From Comamonadaceae bacterium (lineage in GTDB: Bacteria > Pseudomonadota > Gammaproteobacteria > Burkholderiales > Burkholderiaceae_C), in assembly GCA_027490555.1 (NCBI GenBank), contig JAIXXW010000334.1, positions 1-9,161 of the forward strand: a stretch of DNA of 9,161 nucleotides, given 5' to 3'. The notes under the pieces are model-generated. The model was not told the DNA's origin. It ran no database searches and worked only from the letters and a program-made list of their open reading frames with translations. The position numbers and the translations under genes were made by a program. Shown here piece by piece: positions 1 through 5,660 of the stretch (positions are counted from its first letter, which is position 1; every line of letters begins with the position of its first letter).

Positions 1-1211
1 AGCACGTTGGCACCTTCAAAACCCATTTGCGGCGCGTAGCGCGCGGGGAAGTCCTGCACATGCACCGGGGCCGAGATCACGGCGCAGGGGATGCCCTGGC
101 GCTTGGCGATGTGGCGTTCCATCTGGGTGCCCAAAATCAGCTCGGGCTGCAAGGCGTTGATCTGGGTCTCGACTTCCAGGTAGTCGTCGGTGATCAGGGC
201 TTCCACCCCATGGCGCTTGGCGCAGTCGCGCACTTCGCGGGCGAATTCCCGGCTGTAGGTGCCCAGACCGACCACCTCGAAGCCCATTTCCTGGCTGGCG
301 ACGCGGGCGGCGGCCACCACATGCGTGGCATCGCCAAAAATGTAGACCCGCTTGCCGGTCAGGTAGGTCGAGTCGACCGACTTGGCGTACCAGTGGGCGT
401 GCGCGTTGTGGGGGTCTTGCGCAGGCTGAGGCAGACCGGTCAGGCTGCAGACTTCGGCGATGAAGTCGCGTGTGGCGTGGCTGCCCAGGGGCACGGTCTT
501 GGTGTAGGGCTGGTCAAACTGGCGCTGCAGCCATTGCGCGGCGGCCAGACCGATTTCGGGGTACAGCACCACATTGAAGTCGGATTCGGCCAGCTTCTGG
601 ATGTCGGCCACGCTGGCACTCAGGGGCGCGACCACGGCGACATCCACGCCCAGCTGGTTCAAAAGCTGGGTGATTTCCTTGACGTCGTCGCGGTGGCGAA
701 AACCCAGGGCGCTGGGGCCCAGGAGGTTGCAGCTGGGGCGGGCCTTGGCCGCCTTGTCGGGGCTGTCGGGCTTGTGCACCAGATGCCGGCACAGCTGGTA
801 AAAAGTCTCGCTCGCGCCCCAGTTTTCCTTGCGTTGGTAAGAGGGCAGCTCCAGCGCCACCACCGGGATGCTCAGCTGCAGGGCTTGTGCCAGGCCACCC
901 GGGTCGTCCTGGATCAGCTCGGCGGTGCACGAGGAACCCACCAGCATGGCGGCGGGCTGAAAGCGCCCCATGGCCTGGCGTGCAGCGTCTTTGAACAACT
1001 CGGCCGTGTCGCCGCCCAGATCACGCGCCTGGAACGTGGTGTAGGTCACCGGTGGGCGACGCGGCAGCCGCTCGATCATGGTGAACAGCAAATCGGCGTA
1101 GGTGTCGCCTTGCGGGGCATGCAGCACATAGTGCACGTCGGTCATGGCGGTGGCCACGCGCATCGCGCCCACATGGGGCGGTCCTTCGTAGGTCCAGAGC
1201 GTCAGTTGCAT
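1..1211 (-). CDS. bchB: Light-independent protochlorophyllide reductase subunit B (BchB), 3' end cut off by window edge
   Basis: BchB pairs with BchN to form the NB catalytic component of dark-operative protochlorophyllide oxidoreductase (DPOR), a cytoplasmic nitrogenase-like enzyme. It reduces the C17=C18 bond of protochlorophyllide with electrons from BchL. The ATG at 1211 opens a protein beginning MQLTLWTYEGPPHVGAMR, typical of the family. Asp36, in the APQGDTYADLLF segment, matches the aspartate that ligates the NB [4Fe-4S] cluster alongside three BchN cysteines. Cys95 lies in GSSCTAEL. The SVDSTYLTGKRV block contains Asp280, probably the counterpart of catalytic Asp274 in Rhodobacter capsulatus; the 6-residue offset points to a small insertion upstream, perhaps in the Ala/Lys-rich stretch KPDSPDKAAKARPSC. 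About 403 codons are present, and the family is usually a little over 500 residues, so the C-terminal domain is missing only because the window ends. An AGGA ribosome-binding site (1219-1222) sits 7 bases before the start. The gene is third in bchF-bchN-bchB, 18 bases after bchN. Confidence 0.96.
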   Translation of the reverse strand, partial: MQLTLWTYEGPPHVGAMRVATAMTDVHYVLHAPQGDTYADLLFTMIERLPRRPPVTYTTFQARDLGGDTAELFKDAARQAMGRFQPAAMLVGSSCTAELIQDDPGGLAQALQLSIPVVALELPSYQRKENWGASETFYQLCRHLVHKPDSPDKAAKARPSCNLLGPSALGFRHRDDVKEITQLLNQLGVDVAVVAPLSASVADIQKLAESDFNVVLYPEIGLAAAQWLQRQFDQPYTKTVPLGSHATRDFIAEVCSLTGLPQPAQDPHNAHAHWYAKSVDSTYLTGKRVYIFGDATHVVAAARVASQEMGFEVVGLGTYSREFAREVRDCAKRHGVEALITDDYLEVETQINALQPELILGTQMERHIAKRQGIPCAVISAPVHVQDFPARYAPQMGFEGANV

Positions 1212-1229
1212 GGTGTTGTCCTGCGCTGT

Positions 1230-2513
1230 TCAGGCGGCCAGCTTCAGGCGGCGCTTGAGCGGGCGGCTGAACAGGCCGGCGAGGTCCGCCGCCTGTTCAT
1301 AGCCCTGAATGGGGGTGAAGACCAATTCGATGGCCCATTTGGTGGTGATGCCCTGGGCCTCCAGGGGGTTGGCCAGGCCCAAACCGCAGACCACCAGATC
1401 GGGTGCGTCGGCGAGGCAACGGTCGAGCTGCAGGTCCACGTCCTGGCCTTCGCTGATGCGGGTGCCCGCAGGCAAGAGGGCCAGCTCGGCGGCCATGTGC
1501 TGGCGGTGCAAATAAGGCGTGCCCACTTCCACCAGGTGCATGCCCAGTTCGCGCTGGACAAAGCGGGCCAGCGGAATTTCGAGTTGCGAGTCGGGGAAGA
1601 AAAAGATGCGCTGGCCATGCAGGATGTCCCTTTGCACCGCCAGGGCCTTTTCGGCGCGCTGGCGAGGGGCGAGGGTGGCTTGCTCGAACACCTCGGGGGC
1701 CACGCCAAACGCGGTGGCGGCCGCCTGCAGCCAGGCGGTGGTGCCTTCCACGCCCAGCGGGAAGGGGGCGCTCAGGTGTTGCGCGCCACGCGATTGCAAA
1801 GCCCGGGCGGTGTCGGCCAGGAAAGGCTGGGCCAGCAAGAAGCGGGTGTTGGCGCCCACCGCCGGCATGGCCTGGCTGTGGCGTGGCGGGAAGAAACTCA
1901 GCTGCAAGCCCATGCGCTCGAACAGCTGGCGCATCTGGTCTTCCACCACATCGGCCAGTGTGCCAACCACCATCAGGGCGGGGGCAGTGCCGGCCTGGCT
2001 GGCGGGCAAACCCGGGACCATCGATGCCAGGCAAGCGTCTTCGCCTTGGGTGAAGGTGGTTTCGATGCCGCTGCCCGAGTAGTTGAGCACGCGCACGGCG
2101 GGGTGGTGGATGCGGTTTTGCCGCTCGGCGGCGCGTGAGAGATCGAGTTTGATGACTTCCGACGGGCAGGAGCCCACCAGAAACAGCAAGCGGATGTCGG
2201 GGCGGCGCGCCAGCAGCTGACCGACCACGCGGTCGAGTTCTTCGTGCACATCGGCCAGGCCCGCCAGGTCGCGTTCGTCGATGATGGCGGTGCCAAAGCG
2301 GGGTTCGGCAAAGATCATCACCCCGGCCGCTGACTGGATCAGGTGGGCGCAGGTGCGTGAGCCCACCACCAGGAAGAAAGCGTCCTGGATTTTGCGGTGC
2401 AGCCAGATGATGCCGGTGAGGCCGCAAAACACCTCGCGCTGGCCCCGCTCGACCAAGGGCACGACGTCGGTGCAACCTGTGCTGTCTGCGCGGATGGGGA
2501 TGACGGTGCTCAT
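1230..2513 (-). CDS. bchN: Light-independent protochlorophyllide reductase subunit N (BchN)
   Basis: BchN is the other half of the DPOR NB component and forms most of the protochlorophyllide pocket and cluster site. The protein is 427 residues, normal for the family. Cys30 (EVFCGLTG), Cys55 (SRTCAHLIQSAAG) and Cys116 (LVGSCPSEVIKLDL) are spaced 25 and 61 residues apart. That is exactly the spacing of the three cluster-ligating cysteines Cys26/51/112 of R. capsulatus BchN, so the enzyme should be competent together with BchB Asp36. The C-terminal half has the family blocks FFFPDSQLEIPLARF and DLVVCGLGLANPLEAQG. The reading frame stays open upstream to 2852, but that part lies inside bchF. The ATG at 2513 was chosen because it overlaps the bchF stop as ATGA, giving translational coupling, and puts the N-terminus at normal length. 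DPOR is oxygen sensitive, so expression under low oxygen is expected. Confidence 0.97.
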   Translation of the reverse strand: MSTVIPIRADSTGCTDVVPLVERGQREVFCGLTGIIWLHRKIQDAFFLVVGSRTCAHLIQSAAGVMIFAEPRFGTAIIDERDLAGLADVHEELDRVVGQLLARRPDIRLLFLVGSCPSEVIKLDLSRAAERQNRIHHPAVRVLNYSGSGIETTFTQGEDACLASMVPGLPASQAGTAPALMVVGTLADVVEDQMRQLFERMGLQLSFFPPRHSQAMPAVGANTRFLLAQPFLADTARALQSRGAQHLSAPFPLGVEGTTAWLQAAATAFGVAPEVFEQATLAPRQRAEKALAVQRDILHGQRIFFFPDSQLEIPLARFVQRELGMHLVEVGTPYLHRQHMAAELALLPAGTRISEGQDVDLQLDRCLADAPDLVVCGLGLANPLEAQGITTKWAIELVFTPIQGYEQAADLAGLFSRPLKRRLKLAA

Positions 2514-3019
2514 GTGCTGGCCTGTGCACCCGTGTCGGGCAAAGGGGAAGAAGAGGGTTGTTTTTGCAGCCGTGCCATGCGCAGCTTGCGGATGTATTGG
2601 GCGGCGTTGATGGCGTAGCTGGCATAGGCGGCCAGGGCCAACAGCAGTTGGTCTGTGGGGCTCCAAAGGCCCTGCCACCAGACCCAGACGTAGGCGGTGT
2701 GCAGGGCCATCACGCCCATGCTGACCACGTCCTCCCAATAAAAGGCCGGGGCAAACAGGTATTGGCCGAACACCACCTTTTCCCAAATCGCACCGGTGAC
2801 CATGATGGCGTAGAGCACCACGGTTTTGAGCACCACGGAGGCCAGGGCCCAATCGGTGTGTTCGCCGGTGTGCAGGCTGCGCAGCACCAGGTACAAACTG
2901 ATGCCGAAAATCAGGAACTGCACCGGGGCCAGCACCCCCTGCACCAAGGTCCAGGCGGTCGCATCACGCCGGGCGCGTTGCGCTGGCGTGTACAAAACCT
3001 GGGGACTGGAAGCGGGCAT
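2510..3019 (-). CDS. bchF: 3-vinyl bacteriochlorophyllide hydratase (BchF)
   Basis: BchF adds water to the C3 vinyl group of (bacterio)chlorophyllide to give the 3-hydroxyethyl group, which BchC later oxidises to acetyl. The protein is 169 residues, close to the usual size of about 160-170. It is rich in hydrophobic stretches (roughly residues 25-47, 58-78, 97-113 and 120-140), consistent with a small membrane protein. The conserved core is IWEKVVFGQYLFAPAFYWED (residues 78-97) followed by VSMGVMALHTAY. The frame is open to 3094, but the extra codons would translate the PpsR operators and promoter. The ATG at 3019 was preferred because it has an AAGG ribosome-binding site 8 bases upstream and the product then begins MPASSPQVLYTPAQRARR, as in homologues. 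It is the first gene of bchF-bchN-bchB and overlaps bchN by 4 bases. Expression is probably repressed by PpsR. Confidence 0.95.
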   Translation of the reverse strand: MPASSPQVLYTPAQRARRDATAWTLVQGVLAPVQFLIFGISLYLVLRSLHTGEHTDWALASVVLKTVVLYAIMVTGAIWEKVVFGQYLFAPAFYWEDVVSMGVMALHTAYVWVWWQGLWSPTDQLLLALAAYASYAINAAQYIRKLRMARLQKQPSSSPLPDTGAQAST

Positions 3020-3052
3020 GCGGGACCTTGCTGGGTGTTGGGGCGTGCAATG

Positions 3053-3081
3053 AATGTAAATCTGGACATACAGTGTGTCAA
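3053..3081 (-). promoter_or_regulatory. Sigma-70-type promoter of bchF-bchN-bchB
   Basis: On the minus strand a perfect TTGACA (3081 to 3076) is followed by a 17-base spacer and TACATT (3058 to 3053), a 4-of-6 match to the -10 consensus. Transcription would start near 3046, about 27 bases before the bchF ATG, leaving room for the AAGG ribosome-binding site. Both hexamers overlap PpsR palindromes, the arrangement expected for a PpsR-repressed bch promoter. The start site is inferred from hexamers only. Confidence 0.65.
3055..3072. promoter_or_regulatory. PpsR/CrtJ operator, bchF-proximal site
   Basis: TGTAAATCTGGACATACA fits TGT-N12-ACA, the PpsR/CrtJ recognition pattern. It covers the predicted bchF -10 element (3053-3058 on the minus strand) and most of the spacer. 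It is the less symmetric half of a tandem pair, separated by 3 bases from the next site (centre to centre 21 bp, two helical turns). That fits cooperative binding by a PpsR tetramer. PpsR is encoded about 1.1 kb away. Confidence 0.8.
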
Positions 3082-3093
3082 TATAAATTGACA
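3076..3093. promoter_or_regulatory. PpsR/CrtJ operator, strong bchF-distal palindrome
   Basis: TGTCAATATAAATTGACA is TGT-N12-ACA with perfect 7-base arms (TGTCAAT/ATTGACA) around a 4-base AT centre. The minus-strand reading of its left arm supplies the TTGACA -35 hexamer of bchF, so binding here should block RNA polymerase. It lies in the divergent bchF/aerR region and may also affect aerR. The arms are identical to those of the site at 5615-5632 in front of bchG. Confidence 0.88.
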
Positions 3094-3261
3094 TATTTTT
3101 GATTTATCAGGGTTTACACCAAATACAATGGCCTAGAATGCCCTCACACTTGGACGCGTGTCCTGTGGTGGCCTGCCCCCATGGGCCATTGCTTGCGACG
3201 AGCACTCCGACGCCCCCGGAGCCAGCCGCTGGTGTATCCTTACTGATGATCGGTGCTTGTC

Positions 3262-4068
3262 ATGGCGCAATTCAACCCGGAAACTGCTCAATCCCCGCCC
3301 TCCCAGGACGGTTCGCGCCAGTCTTTGCCTGAGGCCCTGCGCCAGAGCGGGCCCATCGGCCCCCGGCTGGTGGGCGGCACCAGCTTCAGTGGCAAGTCCG
3401 GTCTGGACCTGGCGCAGATCCAGGTGCTGGCCCAGGCCTGCCTGCAAGGGCTCGATGCTGCGCGGCAGGTGGTGTTCGGCTGGCAGCGCCAAGGCCAATC
3501 GCTCGAAGACATTTATTTGCAGGGCATCACGCCCTGTGCCCGCTTGCTGGGCGATTGGTGGTGTTCGGACCGTCTGGACTTTGCCATGACGACCATCGCG
3601 TCCTCCCACCTTCAACAGCTCTTGCACGATTTCAGTGCGGAATTCCTCCAGGAGTCTCAGCAGCCGCGCCACGGTTTGAGCGTGCTGTTGATGACCGAGC
3701 CCGGTGCCCAGCACAGCCTGGGCCTGTTCATGCTCAGCGAATTTTTCAGGCGCGCAGGGTGGCTGGTGACGGTGGCGGTTCCACAGGATGTGGCGGATTT
3801 CAAACAGCTGTTCCTGTCCGACTGGTTCGATGCGGTCGGCATCTCGGTGAGCACCGACAGGCACCTGCACACCCTGGCCACCGAGTTGCCCAAACTGCGT
3901 GAGGCGTCGGACAACCTGAATTTGCATGTGTTTGTGGGCGGCCCCATGGCCTATGCCGCACCGGAGCTCCTCAAGGGGCTGGCGGCCAAGGTCTTGGCCG
4001 AAGATGCGGTGGAAACCGTGGCCTGGGTGACCCAAGCCATGCCGGTTTCGGTTTTGAAAACCACATAA
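3262..4068 (+). CDS. aerR: AerR/PpaA-type cobalamin-binding regulator of photosynthesis genes
   Basis: A 268-residue protein of the AerR/PpaA family, which carries a B12-binding domain (SCHIC type). In Rhodobacter it modulates DNA binding by CrtJ/PpsR in response to light and cobalamin. The N-terminus (about 1-65) is polar and low in complexity. Residues about 65-125 form a helical region (VFGWQRQGQSLEDIYLQGITP, then ARLLGDWWCSD). From about 140 on comes the B12-type fold: LSVLLMTEPGAQHSLGLF, MLSEFFRRAGW, FDAVGISVSTDRHLHTL and VFVGGPM. His151, in AQHSLG, is the likely cobalt-ligating histidine by comparison with AerR. The ATG at 3262 was chosen; an in-frame GTG at 3253 would add three residues, and neither has a strong Shine-Dalgarno. 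It lies directly upstream of ppsR on the same strand, the usual aerR-ppsR partnership, and is divergent from bchF across the PpsR operators. The literature uses ppaA as an alternative name. Confidence 0.9.
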   Translation: MAQFNPETAQSPPSQDGSRQSLPEALRQSGPIGPRLVGGTSFSGKSGLDLAQIQVLAQACLQGLDAARQVVFGWQRQGQSLEDIYLQGITPCARLLGDWWCSDRLDFAMTTIASSHLQQLLHDFSAEFLQESQQPRHGLSVLLMTEPGAQHSLGLFMLSEFFRRAGWLVTVAVPQDVADFKQLFLSDWFDAVGISVSTDRHLHTLATELPKLREASDNLNLHVFVGGPMAYAAPELLKGLAAKVLAEDAVETVAWVTQAMPVSVLKTT

Positions 4069-4198
4069 ATTGATGAATCGCACAAATTTGTTGAATTTAC
4101 CTCCAGGTCATTCGGCTTGAATCGGATGGTTCGGCCTATACTTGTATGACAAATCAAAGTGTCTACTTCGTGATACCCAAACCCGTTTGTTCTACGAC
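4069..4198 (+). promoter_or_regulatory. aerR-ppsR intergenic region with a weak candidate ppsR promoter
   Basis: This 130-base gap is markedly AT-richer than the flanking genes. It contains a 10-base perfect palindrome, ACAAATTTGT (4082-4091), and a TATACT -10-like hexamer (4137-4142). The best -35-like hexamer, TTGAAT (4117-4122), is only 14 bases away, too short for a confident sigma-70 promoter. A degenerate PpsR-like sequence, TGT-N12-ACC (4160-4177), has the last base wrong. There is no hairpin followed by a T-run, so read-through from aerR into ppsR is possible. The gap may give ppsR its own promoter, but the sequence does not prove it. Confidence 0.35.
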
Positions 4199-5587
4199 AT
4201 GAAGCTTCCTTCTTTGGATTCATCGACATTCTCCCAGCTGCTGGGGGTGGTTTCCGATGTGACGCTGGTCATGAACCTGCAGGGTGTGATCGAGGACGTG
4301 TCCACCGGTCGTGACACCCTGGCCGCTTTGGGCTGTCAGTCCTGGGTGGGGCGGCGCTGGATGGACACGGTCACCAGCGAGAGCCGGATCAAGATCCAGG
4401 AAATGCTGCAATCCCAGGGCGCGCCCGAGATGATGCGCTGGCGGCATGTGAACCACATCTCGCCGGTGGGCAACGAAGTGGCTTTGCAGTATGTGGTCTT
4501 GCCTCTGGGCGGTGGTCGGCTGCTGGCCATGGGCCGCGACCTGGAAAGTCTGGCCGAGCTGCAGCGCCGCTTGGTCGAAACCCAGCAATCCATGGAGCGC
4601 GATTATTTGCGCCTGCGCCACATCGAGGCGCGTTACCGCGTGCTGTTTGACACCTCGACCGAGGCGGTGCTGATGGTGGACGCCACGACCCAGCGTGTGC
4701 TGGAGGCCAATGTGGGGGCACAGTCCCTGCTCAAGGACGCGGGCAAACGCCTGGTTGGTCGTGATGTGCGGGAATGTTTCGAAGGCGAGAGCCAAGGCGA
4801 GGTGCAGTCCTTGCTGCGCATGGCCCTGGCCACCGGCCGCATCGAGATGTGCTCGGCCCATGTGGCGGGTTTGCCCTCGGCCTTGACGGTGTCGGCCACG
4901 GTGTTCCGCCAGGAAGGCGGCGCCCAGTTTTTGGTGCGCATGGTCACCCGCGAGGCCGCGGCAGCGCCGGCGCAGGACCCCGGGTCTTCGGCGGCCTTGG
5001 GCGAAGCCATGGAGCGCTTTCCCGATGGCTGGATCCTGACCGACACCGCTGGCCTGATCAAGAGCGTGAACGAAGAGGGCATGGCCTTGCTGGGCCTGAC
5101 CGCCTCCTCGCAGGTGGTGGGCCAAAGCCTGGAGCGCTGGCTGCTGCGGGGCGCGGTGGATTGGGGGGTGCTGCACACCAGTTTGCGCCAGCAGTTGCCG
5201 GTGCGCAATTTCGCCACCGAGGTGCGGACCTTGTCGGGCATGACCTTGCCGGTCGAAGTGTCTGCAGTGTCCCTGGCCCGGGCCGAGCCCATGTACGCCT
5301 TTTTTGTGCGCGACATGGACCGCCGCATGCAAAGCGGTGCGTCGATGGCACAAAGCCAGGCCAACCCCTTTGCGGAGTTGTCCCAGTTGGTCGGGCGTCG
5401 CCCGATCAAGGACATCGTGGGGGAGACGGTGGACACCATCGAGCGCATGTGCATCGAGGCCGCCTTGGCCTTGACCCACAACAACCGGGCTTCGGCAGCG
5501 GAAATGCTGGGCCTGTCCCGGCAAAGCCTGTACGTCAAGTTGCGCCGCTTCGGCATGGTGGCCGAGACGGAAGTGGACAACCCTTGA
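4199..5587 (+). CDS. ppsR: PpsR/CrtJ transcriptional regulator of photosynthesis genes
   Basis: A 462-residue PpsR/CrtJ-type regulator, which in purple bacteria represses bch, crt and puc genes under oxygen by binding TGT-N12-ACA palindromes. Domains in order: an N-terminal PAS-like domain (about 10-110); a glutamine/arginine-rich coiled linker (about 112-145, RDLESLAELQRRLVETQQ); PAS1 (about 147-260); PAS2 (about 280-385); and a Fis-type helix-turn-helix (about 405-455, with NNRASAAEMLGLSRQSLYVK). Cysteines lie at 46, 193, 218 and 418. Cys418, in ERMCIEAAL at the start of the HTH region, corresponds to the redox-active Cys420/424 of Rhodobacter. The ATG at 4199 gives MKLPSLDSSTFSQLLG; an upstream TTG at 4142 would add 19 residues of unconvincing sequence. 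No strong ribosome-binding site is visible. It follows aerR and sits between two operons that both carry its presumed operators. Confidence 0.95.
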   Translation: MKLPSLDSSTFSQLLGVVSDVTLVMNLQGVIEDVSTGRDTLAALGCQSWVGRRWMDTVTSESRIKIQEMLQSQGAPEMMRWRHVNHISPVGNEVALQYVVLPLGGGRLLAMGRDLESLAELQRRLVETQQSMERDYLRLRHIEARYRVLFDTSTEAVLMVDATTQRVLEANVGAQSLLKDAGKRLVGRDVRECFEGESQGEVQSLLRMALATGRIEMCSAHVAGLPSALTVSATVFRQEGGAQFLVRMVTREAAAAPAQDPGSSAALGEAMERFPDGWILTDTAGLIKSVNEEGMALLGLTASSQVVGQSLERWLLRGAVDWGVLHTSLRQQLPVRNFATEVRTLSGMTLPVEVSAVSLARAEPMYAFFVRDMDRRMQSGASMAQSQANPFAELSQLVGRRPIKDIVGETVDTIERMCIEAALALTHNNRASAAEMLGLSRQSLYVKLRRFGMVAETEVDNP

Positions 5588-5591
5588 AGGG

Positions 5592-5609
5592 TGTCATATT
5601 TTTTTGACA
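5592..5609. promoter_or_regulatory. PpsR/CrtJ operator, upstream member of the bchG pair
   Basis: TGTCATATTTTTTTGACA is TGT-N12-ACA with TGTCA/TGACA arms and a T-rich centre. It starts 5 bases after the ppsR stop codon. The next palindrome begins after 5 bases (centre to centre 23 bp). The T-tract might bend the DNA. There is no stable GC hairpin before it, so I do not read it as a ppsR terminator. Confidence 0.82.
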
Positions 5610-5614
5610 AAGAG

Positions 5615-5632
5615 TGTCAATCCAGATTGACA
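5615..5632. promoter_or_regulatory. PpsR/CrtJ operator, bchG-proximal strong palindrome
   Basis: TGTCAATCCAGATTGACA is TGT-N12-ACA with perfect 7-base arms (TGTCAAT/ATTGACA), identical to those of the strong site at the bchF promoter. Its right arm contains TTGACA on the plus strand, the likely bchG -35, so PpsR bound here should occlude the promoter of bchG-bch2-bchP. Confidence 0.88.
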
Positions 5633-5654
5633 TTTTGAAAACTCTCTTCACAAT
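5627..5654 (+). promoter_or_regulatory. Candidate sigma-70-type promoter of bchG-bch2-bchP
   Basis: TTGACA (5627-5632), a 16-base spacer and CACAAT (5649-5654, 4 of 6 matches) form a plausible promoter embedded in the PpsR operator. Transcription would begin about 6-7 bases later, almost at the bchG ATG (5661). That predicts an extremely short or absent 5' leader. A second TTGACA at 5604-5609 has no good -10 at normal spacing. Read-through from ppsR could contribute as well. Confidence 0.4.
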
Positions 5655-5660
5655 GGGGGC

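Noticed and set aside
27..2138. A 703-codon open frame on the plus strand, opposite bchB and bchN
   Set aside because: It is antisense to two genes with fully conserved active-site residues. Its product is low-complexity Gly/His/Gln-rich with no recognisable fold, typical of a shadow frame in GC-rich DNA.
2514..2852. N-terminal extension of bchN
   Set aside because: It lies wholly inside bchF. The ATG at 2513 gives family length and a 4-base ATGA overlap.
3020..3094. Longer bchF starting at 3094
   Set aside because: The extra 25 codons read through the operators and promoter, lack homologue-like sequence, and the 3019 start has its own AAGG ribosome-binding site.
3099..3110. Possible FNR box TTGATTTATCAG upstream of aerR
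   Set aside because: The half-sites are separated by 2 bases instead of the 4 needed (TTGAT-N4-ATCAA), so it is not a credible FNR site.
3133..4083. Minus-strand 316-codon frame opposite aerR
   Set aside because: aerR on the plus strand has clear B12-domain blocks; the opposite frame is compositional shadow.
4142..4198. TTG start giving a 481-residue PpsR
   Set aside because: The added 19 residues overlap the presumed promoter and leader and look non-homologous; the ATG at 4199 is preferred, though its ribosome-binding site is weak.
4220..5524. Minus-strand frame of 434 codons opposite ppsR
   Set aside because: His/Gln-rich shadow translation with no domain; ppsR is the coding strand.
5592..5612. 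T-run after ppsR read as a rho-independent terminator
   Set aside because: The T-run has no GC-rich hairpin directly before it and is better explained as the centre of a PpsR palindrome.
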